NCBI RefSeq assembly: GCF_009389715.1
Contig: NC_052393.1
Span: forward strand, 5,270,001 to 5,334,000
Direction of reading: 5' to 3'
Origin: Phoenix dactylifera
Taxonomy: Eukaryota > Streptophyta > Magnoliopsida > Arecales > Arecaceae
DNA: 64,000 bases
Shown: positions 1-14,100 of the stretch, in pieces
Layout: the number at the start of each line of letters is the position of its first letter
Position numbering within the stretch: the stretch's first letter is position 1
Position numbers and translations under genes: made by a program
The notes under the pieces: model-generated
What the model was told of the DNA's origin: nothing
The model's input: the letters and a program-made list of their open reading frames with translations, nothing else
The model's database searches: none

Positions 1-48
<48 letters not shown>
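1..48. repeat. (AT)n microsatellite at the window edge
   Basis: An uninterrupted AT dinucleotide run of about 24 units that begins at or before the window start, so its true length is unknown. The next 370 bases are AT-rich with no coding signal. Confidence 0.95.
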
Positions 49-53
<5 letters not shown>

Positions 54-414
54 TCGAAAAAAGGGACCATCCCTTCTTGATATGTTTACAAATGATCTAG
101 GACATTCGTAGATCAATAATTAAAGAAATCAACAAGGTCTTAACCAGCATAATCTTAATCTAACTTGTAATAATGTTATTTTAAACCATATAATAATGGA
201 AAATTTAATTTCTGGGAAAAAAGCATCGATTATTTATTCTTCCCGAAAAGAATAATGAAGGAATTCAAGAGAGAAATAAAGCAATCCAGGCCATCTATAA
301 ATTTTCAGAAATAACAATTTTTAAAAAAAAACAATAATAACCATATGCCTCAGAGATTATAAATGTCTATAAGTCATCAATTACGATCATCAGCTCGATC
401 TGAGGGATCCAAAA

Positions 415-745
415 GGTAATGGTTACGTCCATCCTTTGTTCCAAGATATCTGAGCAATGGTAAGGGATGGAGAGACCTTCCAGGCCAAGTATGTCTTCTG
501 TGAAGCTAATGAAGCCGCGAACTGGATGGCTGCTTATGTAGCTAGTCACTCGGATAGTATCATGTGGGCTGGAGATGGGGAGTTGCCCTCGGCACTCCGA
601 GGTATTTTATTTTTTAATTTTATTGGGTGCATCCGTACTCGTCTGGTATGATTCATCCGTCTTAGCAAAAAAAAAAAGAAAGAAAAAAAAGAAGAAGAAG
701 AAGAAAGAAAGAAAAAGAAGAAGAGAGAGAGAGAGAAAAAAGAGA
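415..745 (+). mobile_element. LINE 3' end (RNase H tail plus A-rich tail)
   Basis: Positions 457-651 translate to a peptide with CEANEAANWMAAYVASHSD and ending FIGCIRTRLV. This matches the C-terminal end of the RNase H-like domain of plant non-LTR retrotransposons. It is followed directly by an A/G-rich tail (about 667-745), as expected of a 3' terminus made by target-primed reverse transcription. Only the last piece of the element is present, so it is a 5'-truncated dead copy. The same tail recurs at 30.7-30.85 kb and 41.8-42.0 kb, both also on the plus strand. Confidence 0.75.
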
Positions 746-2117
746 GATGATAAATGTCCATAGATCGACTTAAGGAAGGAGAGGAGAGATGTGAGGGGCA
801 AGATACTGGAGACGGTCTGAAAGCTAGGCTGATGTGGAGGACGTGGGAGAGGATAACGCTCTACTGGATGGCGAGGCAAGTGGAGGGAGCGCAAGGGGTG
901 AAGTTGGGGCCAATCTTGTGTTGCTGCCTTGCTGGTCGAACATGTAGATAAAGTTGTGCTCATCAAGGAGCTTTTTGCCGAATGAGTGGCCGATCAGGTA
1001 GAAAGCGTTGGGCCCGATGTTGGCGAAGATCTTGGGGTAGAGGACTCTTATGGAGCGGATGAATACGACGAAGCGGCCGACGAGGTAGTCAACGAAGAAG
1101 CCGAGGCTGGAGGACTTGGCGATCGGCGCCACAAGAGTAACGTTCATTGGAGATCGAAGCTACAGTGCAACGCATGGAAGACAAGAAGGGGGGAAGGAGA
1201 CAGAAAGCTGGTTTTGCCTTTTGTGGCAAGAAAAGGATCCGAGATCAAGGAGATTTAGTTCAAAGGAGAGATGGTGGTGAGAGGATAGACCTTGGAGTGG
1301 GAGTGCAAGCTCAAGAAGTGGGAGAGGATGATGCGCCGGCGCTGCCGGAGATACCCTAGCCTTCGAAGGAATAATGGCTGGCAGCCAGCGAGCAGGCTAG
1401 TTGGATTCGGGCACGGGTGGATGTGATGGATTCGAACCCGACTCAACCTGATTAACATTAAACAGGTTGAACGGATTATATTGCTGGAATCCGAATCCAA
1501 CCTATTTAATGCACAAGTTAAAACATAATTCAAATATGTTTATTGTGCTGGATTGGGGTTTATATTTTCCCAGTGCAAATTCTCTCTTCTCAAAGGTAGA
1601 CTAGCTTAACTTACGTGCCATACATCAGAATCAGTGGATCTAAAAATCGCGGGGCTTCGATTAGTCTTTTGGCATCTGATCTGACCTATTCTTGAAGATT
1701 GCTAATCTTCCTTGAAACTTATTAATAACCCCACAAAAATTGAGTTGATAATAGGCGATCAGACTCGTGGATTTTGGCTTTGGATGAATTGAGTATCAGA
1801 GCTCTGATCAGGCGTTTCTCACGAATATCCCGTCGTTCGATCCCGTAAGTTCCCTGCAGGCTCGATTGCTATATTACACAAAATTTAGATGATGATAAAT
1901 TATAGAAAAAATAACAAACACTCAATGGAAATACGAATATACTCCAGCCATCCCAGCAACTTCAACCATGCTTCCCACGCATCAATTGTAGCATGGCTCC
2001 ACTTCAAATTTGGGCTCAGGATCTATTATAGTGCAAGATCCGGTGATGGCAGATCTAACCGAGCAGTCAAAACAAGTTAAATGTGACAACGGGCAATCAG
2101 GGGTGTGGCATCGCCAA
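746..2117. other. Intergenic: unassigned relics downstream of the helicase gene
   Basis: On the minus strand, 824-1147 is open for 107 codons, with a hydrophobic N-terminal half and a Pro/Ser/Ala-rich end. I do not recognise it; it could be a decayed coding fragment. Positions 1400-1520 hold Gly/Arg-coding, TTAAACAGGTTGAACGG-type sequence related to the interior of the hAT-like element at 61.2 kb. Around 1790 a GTATCAGAGCT motif resembles the tRNA-Met primer-binding site of short LTR elements, but no LTR is evident. Nothing else is supported. Confidence 0.4.
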
Positions 2118-5100
2118 TTAATCTTCATCATCCGAGTTGGTGAAGGTAATCTTTGTGGACTTGGGAGCATCCGCCGTAATTTCTTTATAATGTGATCCAT
2201 AAAGCTTTGACTCCTGCATAGAAGAGATATAAAGTGACATGAGCTAATGACATGCATGATTTAAATAGCCTGCTTAAATGACTGGAACTCACGACATGCA
2301 TTAAAACAGACTGGAACCCACAAGGTTACAATATCAGTTCCGCCTCTTTTTCTTTTCCTCCTTATCATCGGACTTGTCATCTATGTTTCCTTTGCTCATC
2401 ATTGACAAAATTTTAGATCAGTTTCACCATGTCAACTAGCATGAACAATCAAGATAACAAGCCTTCCACATGGAACTTAAGCATGTTCTAGAATTGATTG
2501 AAATGCATCATCTTCCAACAAACTCTACCAAACCATTTAAGTATCTTTCAGAAAACCCTTTATCTGGATCCCCAAATATCCACTGTGAAAATGTTTAAAT
2601 CTATCTCCTCCTCGCTATGCTCGGCTCACTCAATTCCCTCCATCTTTAAAAGTATTTTCCGTTTACTTCATACGCCCAGCCGATGGACAGGTGTTAATAG
2701 TTGTGAGTTTAATGTCTCCGTATATATTTTAAAAATAACTAATCCCAACCACTCTATTCAATATTTCCACCCAAAATGCGATCATGGCTCAATAAATTGG
2801 TCAGACCAATTAAATTTTATCCTAAATAGTAGGCAAAAAAATAGAAACAACCTATAGCGTAACTTATGAAATTGTTATTTCATTGAATTTTTCAGAACAA
2901 TAAATTCTGTATTTCTTTTAAAATCCCATGTATTTCTATAAATTAGTTCCCATATTTGATGGAAAAAAATTCAACTATCTAAAACAAACCAGAGGGAAAG
3001 AACTGTTACTGTACTTAAACCTTACAAATATGTGAAAATTTGGAATGCATGTGCTTTATACAAACCTTTTTCTTCACACAAGTACCAAATTTGGATTTTC
3101 CACAAATTAATATTTGCATTTCTTTTAAAAGCCGATATATTTCAAATTCAACTATCTAAAACTAACCAGAAGGAAAGAACTGTTACTGTACTTAAACCAA
3201 ACAGATATGCGAAAATTTGGAATGAATGTGCTTTATACAAACCTTTTTCTTCACATGAGTACCAAATTTGGATTTTCCAGAAATTAAATGTTGTATTTCT
3301 TTTAAAAGCCCATGTATTTCTATAAAACAGTTCCCATATTTGATGCAAAAAGAAACGACCATCTAAAACTAACCAGTGGGAAAGAACTCTTACTGTACCT
3401 AAGCCAAACAAATATGAGAAAATTTGGAATGCACTTGCTTTACACAAACCTTTTTCTTCACATGAGTACCAAATTTGGTAAGGGCTGCAGGAACAATCTG
3501 CCCAGCTTCTCGGAGAACATTGACAAGTTCCCCAGCAAGGCCCTACATGTAGCCAAAGAAGAAAGGACATGATGAGGCTCAAATCAGTTGCAATGGTATA
3601 TACAAGTGAAATTTAAAAGTACAAACATATTTTGGAGTACCTTGTTCTCCTGAGTGAAGAAGGTGTGCGCAACTCCCTTCTTACCAGCACGCCCAGTCCT
3701 CCCTATCCTATGGACATAATCTTCAGTGGTTAGTGGAAAGCTGTAATTGATCACCACTTCGACATCAGGGATATCCAGTCCTCGGGAAGCTACATCAGTG
3801 GCAATCTACAAAAGTTCAGATAGGAGCAAACCAATAAAGCCATGGATGATAGGACAATTAAGGTCATTTAACAGAAGCAGATTAATGACACCATATTTCC
3901 ACTAACATTGGGAAAACCAGTCATTAAGTAAATACAACAATATGGGCAAAACAGTGCATTGTACAAGATATGAGTAAAATTTGGCATGCATTCCCTCTAG
4001 TTGCATGTGCTGATCTGATAGCATATCATAGTAAAGTGACAAAGAAATAAAAAGTTTCATCAATAAATCATTTCCCACAAAATATGAGGATGATAGTAAA
4101 TATTTAAGATAAGGAATTGAATGGAGTGTTAGCATTTTAATGATGTTGTTACCATATGGTAGCTACTTGAAAAACAAAGCTAGAAAAGGCTAGAGTTCTA
4201 CAGAGTCCCTGAAAAAAAAAACATCCAGATCACATTGCTTTGATATGCTTTACAAGGCAAGAACTCAGCGCTACCTGCTCACATAGCCCAAATCAGTTGC
4301 ATTATCCTCATCCATCCCTAGTAATCCATGATAGTTTGATTTGTCTTGCTTAGACAATCGCAACAATCAAATATTAAGCAATGCGAGTTGCAACTGAGGT
4401 TCCCAGTGTGCACCACCATACAAAAGATGCTCAGTTCAAACTTCAAACCATATTCAAGTCACTCACTATTAAGGTTCTAAAATGAAAGTAACTATATATT
4501 TTGTTGCGTAACTTCGCCATTGGTGTTAGCAGTTACCTAAACCCAAAAATTGATATCTTGATCCAACATAAAACTCACCATTAAAGGACATTTTCCCTCC
4601 TTGAATAAAGATAAAGCCTTAGTTCGATCATGTTGAGCTTTGTCACCATGCACAGAGACAACCTTCCAGCCCCTTCAAAACCAGGTAATATTGTTGAAAG
4701 ATCATTTCATCAACTTAAACATTTACATCAAGGAAAATAGCAGAGGCAACAAAGCTAAACTGTTGGCAAATGTATACATGAAATGTATATCAATATTCAG
4801 CAAAATCAACCATGCAGGTGAAAGGGTGTTAGATACAACATTGATAAAAAAAGCAGGCTGAGCAAATAATACCTCTTCTGGAGCATATTCTCAACACGAG
4901 CAGCTTCCTTCTTGTACAAGACAAAAACTAAAACCCTATTCCTGTCACAAATCGCTTTGTTCGTCAATAGGAAATGGTTTATGATCATAAAAGATGGTAA
5001 AGAAAGAACGGCGTGAGTTGTTATTTTCTTATTAAGATTTTTGGGATACATTACAACTGTCAGCAATGTAATGCTCATGGTTCAACCAACATCTATTTAA

Positions 5101-8100
5101 CCAAATGACCTCATGGCTTTGAAGATAACCATAACCAGAAAGCCTTACAAAATTGTATTGATCGATATAGAGAACTGCTATGGAAAAGAAGAAGGCCAGC
5201 AGAGTCAGCTGGCCAATAACCAGCAAGAAAAAATCAGCAGAAATTAAAATGAAAATTTTCATCCCTTATGTCGATCATTGCCTTGGGGTGAAATTGGTCA
5301 GCGGAGTCAGGATTAGGTCTTGCAGCATAGGCCACGGGTTAGTCAAGATAGGTCAGGTTGAGGAGTTCGCCCATGAGAACATAGGGGTCAAAAGTCCTGA
5401 TCCAACACAAGGTCAGGTGTAAAGTTAAGGTTGCAAATGTTGTCGAAGTTGACCCAGCCTGAATCCAACCTACCTGACGCATTGCCACCCCTACCTTGGT
5501 CCACTAAACAACAATAAACTAATAAATAAATAAAAAATATATGTTGGACTTATGGTCAGAGTAAGATATTTTGCTAAGGTCAGAGTAAGATGTTTTGCTG
5601 GCTATATAGTGACTTCAGAAAATGTGAATAGTTAGATGAATTTTTCTTTAAGTCCAAATATATAAGGTCAGTGAAAGAGGCCCGGTATGGAATATAAAAG
5701 TCTGTACTATAATCAATACCTTTGAAATTTATGGTATTTTTCCAACAACTCAATTAAACGTGACTCTCGTGAGCGATCATCCAAGACCTACATATCAGCA
5801 AGAAAAATATTTATGACACCCTACATGAGTACACCAATAGTAACAGCCTAATGAAATTGGCCTTTGCTCGAAAGAAGATCATACATACCTCTACTATCTG
5901 CATCACATCGTGATTAGCTGCAAGATCCTGTGATCCAACAACAACCTGAAATTCACAGTTTAAAGTGCAATAAGATCAACATATAATCTGGAAGGTTCCA
6001 ACTAAAAAAAATGCAAGAGGCACACCTTAACAGGGTTTGGATCCATGAATTCTTGGGCTAACTGGTGAACAGCAAGAGGCCATGTTGCGCTGAACATTAC
6101 CATCTGGCGGGCTGTATTTGCAAAAACTAATGAGTCTAATCTCTCTACAATATCTTATATAATAAATGACAGCCTATATTCTACAACATTTTATTCTTTG
6201 CAGCTTGGAGAACTAAGAGTCAAAGCAACTCGAGATTAAAAATATCAAAGCAGACAAAAAAACAAAATAGATAACAAAGGCATGTCTAATCATGAAAACT
6301 ACTAGTGAGGATGGAACTAAAGATGATTCTGTTCAGAAAAATGAGAGAAAACATGAAACAGAAAAAAGATGGCATAACTTACTAAGATATTCATGTTAAT
6401 TCACAAGACTAAAATACTGACCCCGTAGATCTAATACTATCATCAGAATTGATTTTCACTAACCATAAACTAACATATTGAAACCAAAGCAGGAGTTAAT
6501 ATTTTTTCATGCCGTGAAAGACCAAGCGAAAAACAACCAACCCACATAATTTGGTTATATTTCACAGCTGCGAAACCAATATGACCCAAACTAAGAGCTA
6601 CTGATGCTTGCCTCATATTTCATAGTTAGAGACAGGGCGAACTGTTACCTTCTCTCTCTCTCCCCCCCCCACCCCACCCCCACTCCCCAAAACAAAAAAA
6701 AAGATCTAAAACTTCCAGAAGATAATGTTGTCAAAAATATAAACTATGTTGCAAATCATAATACTGAATACAAAAGCCTGAATAGCTTGACCAAGAAAAT
6801 TACATGGAAGCAAACTACATACAAAGGAATCAACCTTATCGTTCATAAGCACATCCTGAGATTGTAAATATTACCCAAGACTAGCAAAAGGTAAGGGGAG
6901 CTAGGATGGGTATATAATAGAATAATGGTAGTAACAATGAAAAATTCTCCAGTGGGCATAGCTCACAACTCAAAACGGTAGGGGTTGTCAACTATATGTC
7001 AACAAGCACTCAAGTAAAATTTCAATTTCTCACATGTAGTTGCTTAGCTTTTATAACTATATTCACTTGCTAAAAGGGATGCAGCCATGGAAACAGATAT
7101 TAGTAACATCATATGCCCTTCAACAATAAGAGCTTAGGTAAAGGAGAAATGAAAAATCTGGTAGACCACTATGCCATAAAGTGCATTTTAGGGAGCATAT
7201 AGATATTGCGTCCTAGTACCATCACAATAAGAATGTTATTATAGATCTATTCATTTACGAACAGAGACGTGGCCATGGGAATGGATACTAGTTCTAGAAT
7301 CTGCCCTGTAAGAATAAAGCAGTAGGCAAGGCAGGAGCTTGAAAATTCCTGGGAGTTTCTTTCAAGATTCAACATTTCCTGAAAAAAGACTTCATTCAGA
7401 AGCCATTCTTGATCCATCCTTACAAGTATAGGACCCCAGTCAAGTCAGTTTTATCCTTGGAGGAAAACCGTCATGCTCCAAGAAGTCCATATTAGGATGC
7501 CTGCAGAGAGGGTTTCCTAGTATCCTAAAATAAGAATGACATCTTACGATGCAACACAGAGAATGTGTATTAGAAAGCCTACTGAGATGACTTCCTAGGA
7601 ACTACTCAATAAGTTAAAGCACATGCAATGCATGAGGAGTAAAGGTCAAATCAATGGAGAGGGGAAAAAATTCTAAACATAAAGCTAAAATGCCATTTTT
7701 TGAACAAAAACCCTACCGAACTGCCACTAGATGTGAGATGAAGGTTGGTTAAATGTTCAAGTCAAGGAGTCAGAATCAAGAGACTGCCGATCACTTAGGC
7801 AGATTGTTCATTTGTTCTTACTGTAAACATACAAAAATAACCTCATGGTCTGTACTGGCATGAGGATCTCTAACAAGTACAGTGCAACAAAGTGTAGGTA
7901 ACAATTCATTTATCTGACATGAGTCATTTTGGCTTTCTAACCAGCAACAATTCAACGAAGTGTAAGGTAACAATTAGACAATAAGTGAACAGAGGAAGAG
8001 ACCTAGACAACCCATCAATAACAAGCCTAGCCCAAAAATTAGAGGCTCTTCTTTTTGTTACTGAAGGGGTAAGACTTGGTCCATGTGTTCCAAAATATGT

Positions 8101-11100
8101 AGATTGCAATCAGTAGAGTTGGAATGTAAATTTATAAAGACTGGCATAAACTTTAGCACCCAGTTTGAGAATATTGGATCACAAATCCTAAAAGTGCAAG
8201 ATATATTATGAGGCATCTAAATAGAGAGCCCACTTAATCACGATCTCTATGACATTCAAAGCGCATAAAAATCACAAAGAAAACAAAATGCACCTGTGCA
8301 TCAAATATTCATGACAGGAATTGTTCTCAGTTACAACTTAGATTCGTTGATTTTACTTCTAAACTAAAAGTATCAAAATCTACTTCAAGGGGTTCATACA
8401 TGTTTTGATATATGTAAATCATGATCAACATTAGATTGTCTAGATATATGCATTTTCGCATCCAAGGACACCTCCCCCCACCCTCTCTGTGAATGCGCGC
8501 ATATGCGTGCACGCAAGCGTGTTCGCATATGCTGTGCCTGTACGTGTCTGTTTGCACATGCATGCAACAGAGAGAGAGAGAGAGCGCAGCTCAAATGTAT
8601 AAGCAACAAATCATCGATGATATATTTCAATCAATATTGCATACCAGTGGCCTGCCAAAACAGCAATAGCATAGTATTACGTGTCCAAAGCAGTGCTTGG
8701 TAGCATGCCAAGTACTGGCACACAGCCAGTATCATGCCACTGCTGCATACCATTAAGGCACTAGCAAAGTATGCGTCCTGTCATGCCAACCAGCACTTAG
8801 TTCCATGAACCCATATCCTATTTGGATGTGATTTTATGGCAGCACAGTCTTCTATACATAAATGAGATCTATAAGTGACTTCTGCAGAGATTCGATATAT
8901 GCACATATAATATTCCATCTATAAACTGGTTGGTTAAAGACACAACAAATAACTTGTCTAACTGGAAGGAATATCTCCAATCCTGTAACTGTTTCTAGTA
9001 AAAAAAACATAAGTAGAAACTTATGCATGATGCCAAACCAGAACTAATAATAACAAGAAAAGAATTGAATATAACAAACCAGGGCATGTTTGGCTTAATA
9101 TTGAGCGAACTTCTGGTTCAAATCCCATGTCAAGCATTCGATCTGCTTCATCAAGAACCTACAATATTCCAAGTTTAGTTATTGATGAAAAATGTAACTT
9201 GCATCTCTCAAACTAACTCGTGTGGTTTGAAACAGTCCCATTAGCTCCTCTCACAGACAACAACGACAACGACGACAAAAAGAGCACAATAGGGATACTG
9301 CTTTGTCACATATGCTCTGCATTAAGATGCACGTTCATGGTCTGAAGAAAATATCTTTATGTCACGTCATTTAGCAAGCTAGTGAAATGCTTGTCTTCAA
9401 GTCATACTGCAGTCTAATGCAAAGTTTCTGGCAAACTAGATTAACATTTCTGAAAGATTAACTAGATTACCAGATATAATTCGTACTAATGGTAAACAAC
9501 TTAAGATAGAGCCTCAAATAAATGAACTTGTATACCTTCCTATGTGTTCAGTTGCCTAAAGATTCTGACTTAGTGGTAATTAACTGAATTCCTTGTGGCA
9601 TTAAATGGGAGGATGGGCCAAAACAAAGTGGTTAGGCATGTAGGAATGCACAACCGTGTATCTGTCAGGCAAGAACTATTTAATGCTTGACATGTACACC
9701 TTAAATTTCTCGAATAATTTGTAGGTCAAATAATTTTCTTTGCCATTAAGACCCAAATTCATGAAGAGATCAGTACTTAAATAAATTAGAAGCTATGAAC
9801 TTGTCATATACTTTGAATTCTTAAAATCCTAAAATATTGTGATATTAAAATTTATTTCGGACCACCAGATTATGTGTTTGTTCAAGTTTCCTAATTGGTC
9901 CAGAATGCTACAAATATCAGAAAGACAGAAAAACATTGATACTGAAAACTATAGGACTTTATCAAGTATCACATTAGTAGTCAAACATGAATGATAACAA
10001 GAAGTTTGAGGCATCTAGTAAAGGGATCACACATCAACCGATATCAAAGATCTGACATATGATACACAAACAAGGAAAAAATAAGAATAAGAATATAACT
10101 ATAGCCAGCAAACATGTTCTGACTATTTCAGGTGAACACTATGAATCCTTCATCACCATATGTTCCTATGGAGTATACTCAATGCCAGCTATGCCGCATC
10201 CTTCCTATTGACTTCCATTTATCTTAGATTTCCCCTCTCATTTATTAATCGTCAATACAAATTTGTGGCCCCACCTTACTGAGGCCTCTATGGATTTCTC
10301 TAGAAAATTTCTTGCCATCTCAATTAGCCATCCACCATTTTGTCCTTAACATGTGCAACTATGTGCTTGGTATTTAGGTAATCATTCCTCACCAAATTCT
10401 TCTTCTTTTACCACACATCCACTTCATTAAGTTTTGCCACTTGGTTTGCCTACTTGAACCTTCTTTCTGGCAAACATTTTAAACCATACTTTATTCTGGA
10501 CCTTATCAATGTCTTAACCCTCGAGTCGCCCCAGAAATACTAAGTGAATAGAGAGCATGACAAGGGGGAGAGGGGTGTTACACAGAGCCAAGGAGGAAGC
10601 AGCCAAAGAAGGAACATAGGTTTGATGACTTGGCTCGCCTAATGAGCTTGCCTCACAAGCCAATCTTAAGCTAGAATTCAAACTCACTAAGTGAGCTAAT
10701 ATTGAGGTAACAGATATACAGCACCGACCAATACTCAAAGAGATTAACAAAGTAAGACTCATCAACACCCTAGGAACAAAAAACTAAAAAACGGCACAAG
10801 AAAAGGGCTATACAACAGTATACACATGTAACTTCACCATGAAACAAAGAAACCATGACGAGCATCACAAAAATAATATTGATTTTCCATCAAAATACAA
10901 TATTAATAGGCCTGCCAAAACATGCCATATCACTTCTGGATATAGTTTTGTGTTACATGTGCACGTTTGGCATTTGCATGTGTATAAATAAGTGCAATTA
11001 CAAAGAGAACATTTGACTCACCACAAAAGTCACCTCCTTGAGGCAGCAAAAACCCATTTCAATCATATCTTTCAGACGACCAGGGGTCCCAATAACTATA

Positions 11101-14100
11101 TCCTGAAAGCAAGAAAAATGCCAAAAGCTCTCAGACAAACATCCAGCATATTTAATACGCACAATCACATACAATAGATAGATACATATGCATGTATATC
11201 CCATTGTCACATGATGGATTCTAAAAGTAGAACTAAGAATTCAAAAATAATCACTCATTGCATCTTCCCAGAAACAAGCAAAGTTTTTGACAATCTGAAT
11301 ACTGACCTAAGATTTAAGCATGCTTATAGCAAATATCTTGCATTAATCAATGATTTGGACATAAGACATGCACAAAGAAAAAAAGAGCAACCACAAATGT
11401 CTTACAACTCCAGATTTCAGAGCAGAAATTTGTGGTCCTTTGGAAGTCCCACCATACAAACAAATTGATTTGATGCCACATGGAGTCCCAGCATCACAAA
11501 GGACGTCAGCAATCTGTCATTGAAATAAAAATTCAACTTTAGAAGCATGTTATGTCACCAAATTATAATCCAATCCAATGAATAAAGTGCACAATTAGGA
11601 GGAAGCAGCGGGCTAGGGCTGTCAAATAAGCGAGTTGTTCGTAAGCAGCTCCTGTTCGGCTTGAAATTCAGCTCGAAATGGGCTTGTTCATTAGCAAATG
11701 AGCCAGACACAAGCTAAAATTGTGAGCTTCAAATACAAACAAGCTGAACAAAAGCTCGACCCAACTTGCTCATGTTCAGCTCAAGATAGCTTGAATTTAT
11801 AAAAATATAAATATATAACAGAAACATATATTTTTATTTATACATTTTTTCAACAAATTATTAAGTGAATGATTTTGTTTTTTCAGTTGTCAGAATAATA
11901 ATGCACAATGGCTGAGATCAATAAATATAAATTGATCTCTCAACCATCTCAGCCCTTGTATCAAATCCAATGGTTGAGATCATTGACTTAAAAGAAGTGG
12001 AATAGGCCATTAAAGCGCAGCCCAACAACCAGCCCTGATCTCTCTCTCTCTTTCTCACCCACACACACACGTCATGGTGAGAAGCGAGGAGACAGAGGAC
12101 CTCCATCCTGTTGCCAAGTATGCCAACTCTGGCCCATCGACCTCAATTACCCGGCCAAACTTCGCCCCTACTCCACCTAGAGCTTCTCACTCCAGAAAAC
12201 CACCATATTTCTTCCATGGTTGAGGAGAACATGGAGGGACTTGAGTCACCTCCCAAGCTACGAGCTAACTGAGCCAAGCTCAAGCGGGCTCAAGGTTTAA
12301 CAAGTCGAGTTTGAGCAAGATCTGCTCAGCTCGTCTTGAGCTTGAGTTGAGCTGACTCGAGCCAGTCTACTGGGTTATCTAGATGAGGCCAGCTTGCTCA
12401 AGTTCAGCTCATATACACCCCTACATGGGACACATGGAATATGTTATTACGAATCAAAGATTCTTCATAGAGCTCATCTAACCTCGGAAGAACATGTGAG
12501 ATAAAGCATAGAAGATTTTATTTGTATATATAAGATATATCATGCAAGAGCTCGTGTAGCTCTGATTCTCTGATTATTTGATTGGAAGCCAAAGGCAGGG
12601 TCAAGAATTCTGTCTAAAACAATAAAAAACTTGTGAAATCTGTGGGGACATAGAACCATGCCAACTGGAATAGCACTTACTTGTTGAGCTAGCTCCCTTG
12701 TAGGTGAGAGAACAAGACAGCGAGGAACAGCCTTCTTTGATGTTTTCTTGTTGTCCTTCTTCAAAATGTGCTTTAGTGCTGGAACACCAAAAGCCAGAGT
12801 TTTACCTAATACACAAGCATTCACAGCGAACCCCGTGTAAATACACCATTAATTAGCCCAGAGAATAAGATGAGGAATTAAAATTTTCAGGGCATGTAGT
12901 AACATCAAATGTATAAGCAACAGATACTCGCTTTACATACTTCAGCTCGATGTCGGCGGAACCGGTGCCGGGCACCGTACTGGTTCTCTGCTGGGACGAG
13001 TCAGTACGAGCCTGCATCGTGCCAGGCCGGGCCCGTACCGACACAATAGAAGAGGCGGGGGAGAGGGAGAACGAGAGAGAAAAAAGAGAGAGAACAGAGG
13101 AGGAAAGGAGGAAGGTCGACGGAGGGTGGCTTCACTTAATTTTGCGATTTACCGACTTCACTTAAAAATCGCGAAATTAAAAAAGCGGCTGGACCCCTGT
13201 TTCGAGCGAAACAGAAAAACGGTCGCGGCTTCCCCTTGCTGCCCCAGCGCCTGCCTCCGCCAGCCTCCCTCCCTCCCTCCTCCGCTCGCTCTCTTTTTCT
13301 CTCTTTCCTTCTCCTTCTTCATCTTTGGCAACGGTTTTCGTTTTTGTTGCCGGAGCCGTACCCGTGGGCCACCGGTACGGCTCGGAATGGTCAGAACTAT
13401 CCGGTTCGGGACAGTTCCACCGACCCTGCTTCAACTACCTTAAATGTGAGGCTTCATGTCATAGCAAAGCCACATTACCAGACAAACTGGTTACACAAAT
13501 AGACTGTAAAATTCTTACCACTACTAATCAAGGATCTTAATGGGAAGAAAACAACATAATTAATGTCAGCTAGTTTTTGATATTGACTCATTCTAATAAA
13601 CTTTTTTTCCAGTAACTCAAACCCATTTAAACAACACGAGCTTGGAAAAAGCTAAAGGGGACTATCTATAAGTTTTCCAGTTCATAGAATCAAATGAGTA
13701 AGACTAATAAAATTTACAAATGAACAGAACAATGAATAATTCTAAGCTCAAGAAATTTAGCAAGGAAAACAAAAAAAAAGCATAAGGAAGGGATACCGGA
13801 TCCAGTTGCAGCGATCCCTATGAAGTCCCGTCCATCCAAGAGGAAAGGCCACGCATGTGACTGAATTGGCGATGGCTTGTTGAAGTTCTTGCAGCATTCA
13901 AGAACCTCAGCTGGAAGCCCAGAATCGGCAAACGATCTCAGAGCCTCATACTTAGAATCCTTTGAGTTGTTCCCAGAAACAACCACAGCACTTCCTCCTT
14001 CCGACCCCTCACTCACCTCCTCACCCTTCTTCCCCTCCTCCAACTCCATCCGCTCTGGCTTCGTCCCTTCATCCGAGTCCCCATGCTTCCTCTTCCTCTT

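Noticed and set aside
575..966. Lys-rich and Ser/Phe-rich frames near 600-960
   Set aside because: They come from the A/G-rich tail of a LINE and are not protein-like.
2341..2420. Alternative last exon for the helicase (a minus-strand [15 protein letters not shown] end)
   Set aside because: There is no AG acceptor in the right place or phase. The exon at 2118-2213 matches the conserved ESKLYG...DED end of the family.
3148..3582. 144-codon minus-strand open frame
   Set aside because: It starts in the intron before exon 12, overlaps it in another frame and runs through the splice donor and into the repeats. The exon model with flanking exons explains the region better.
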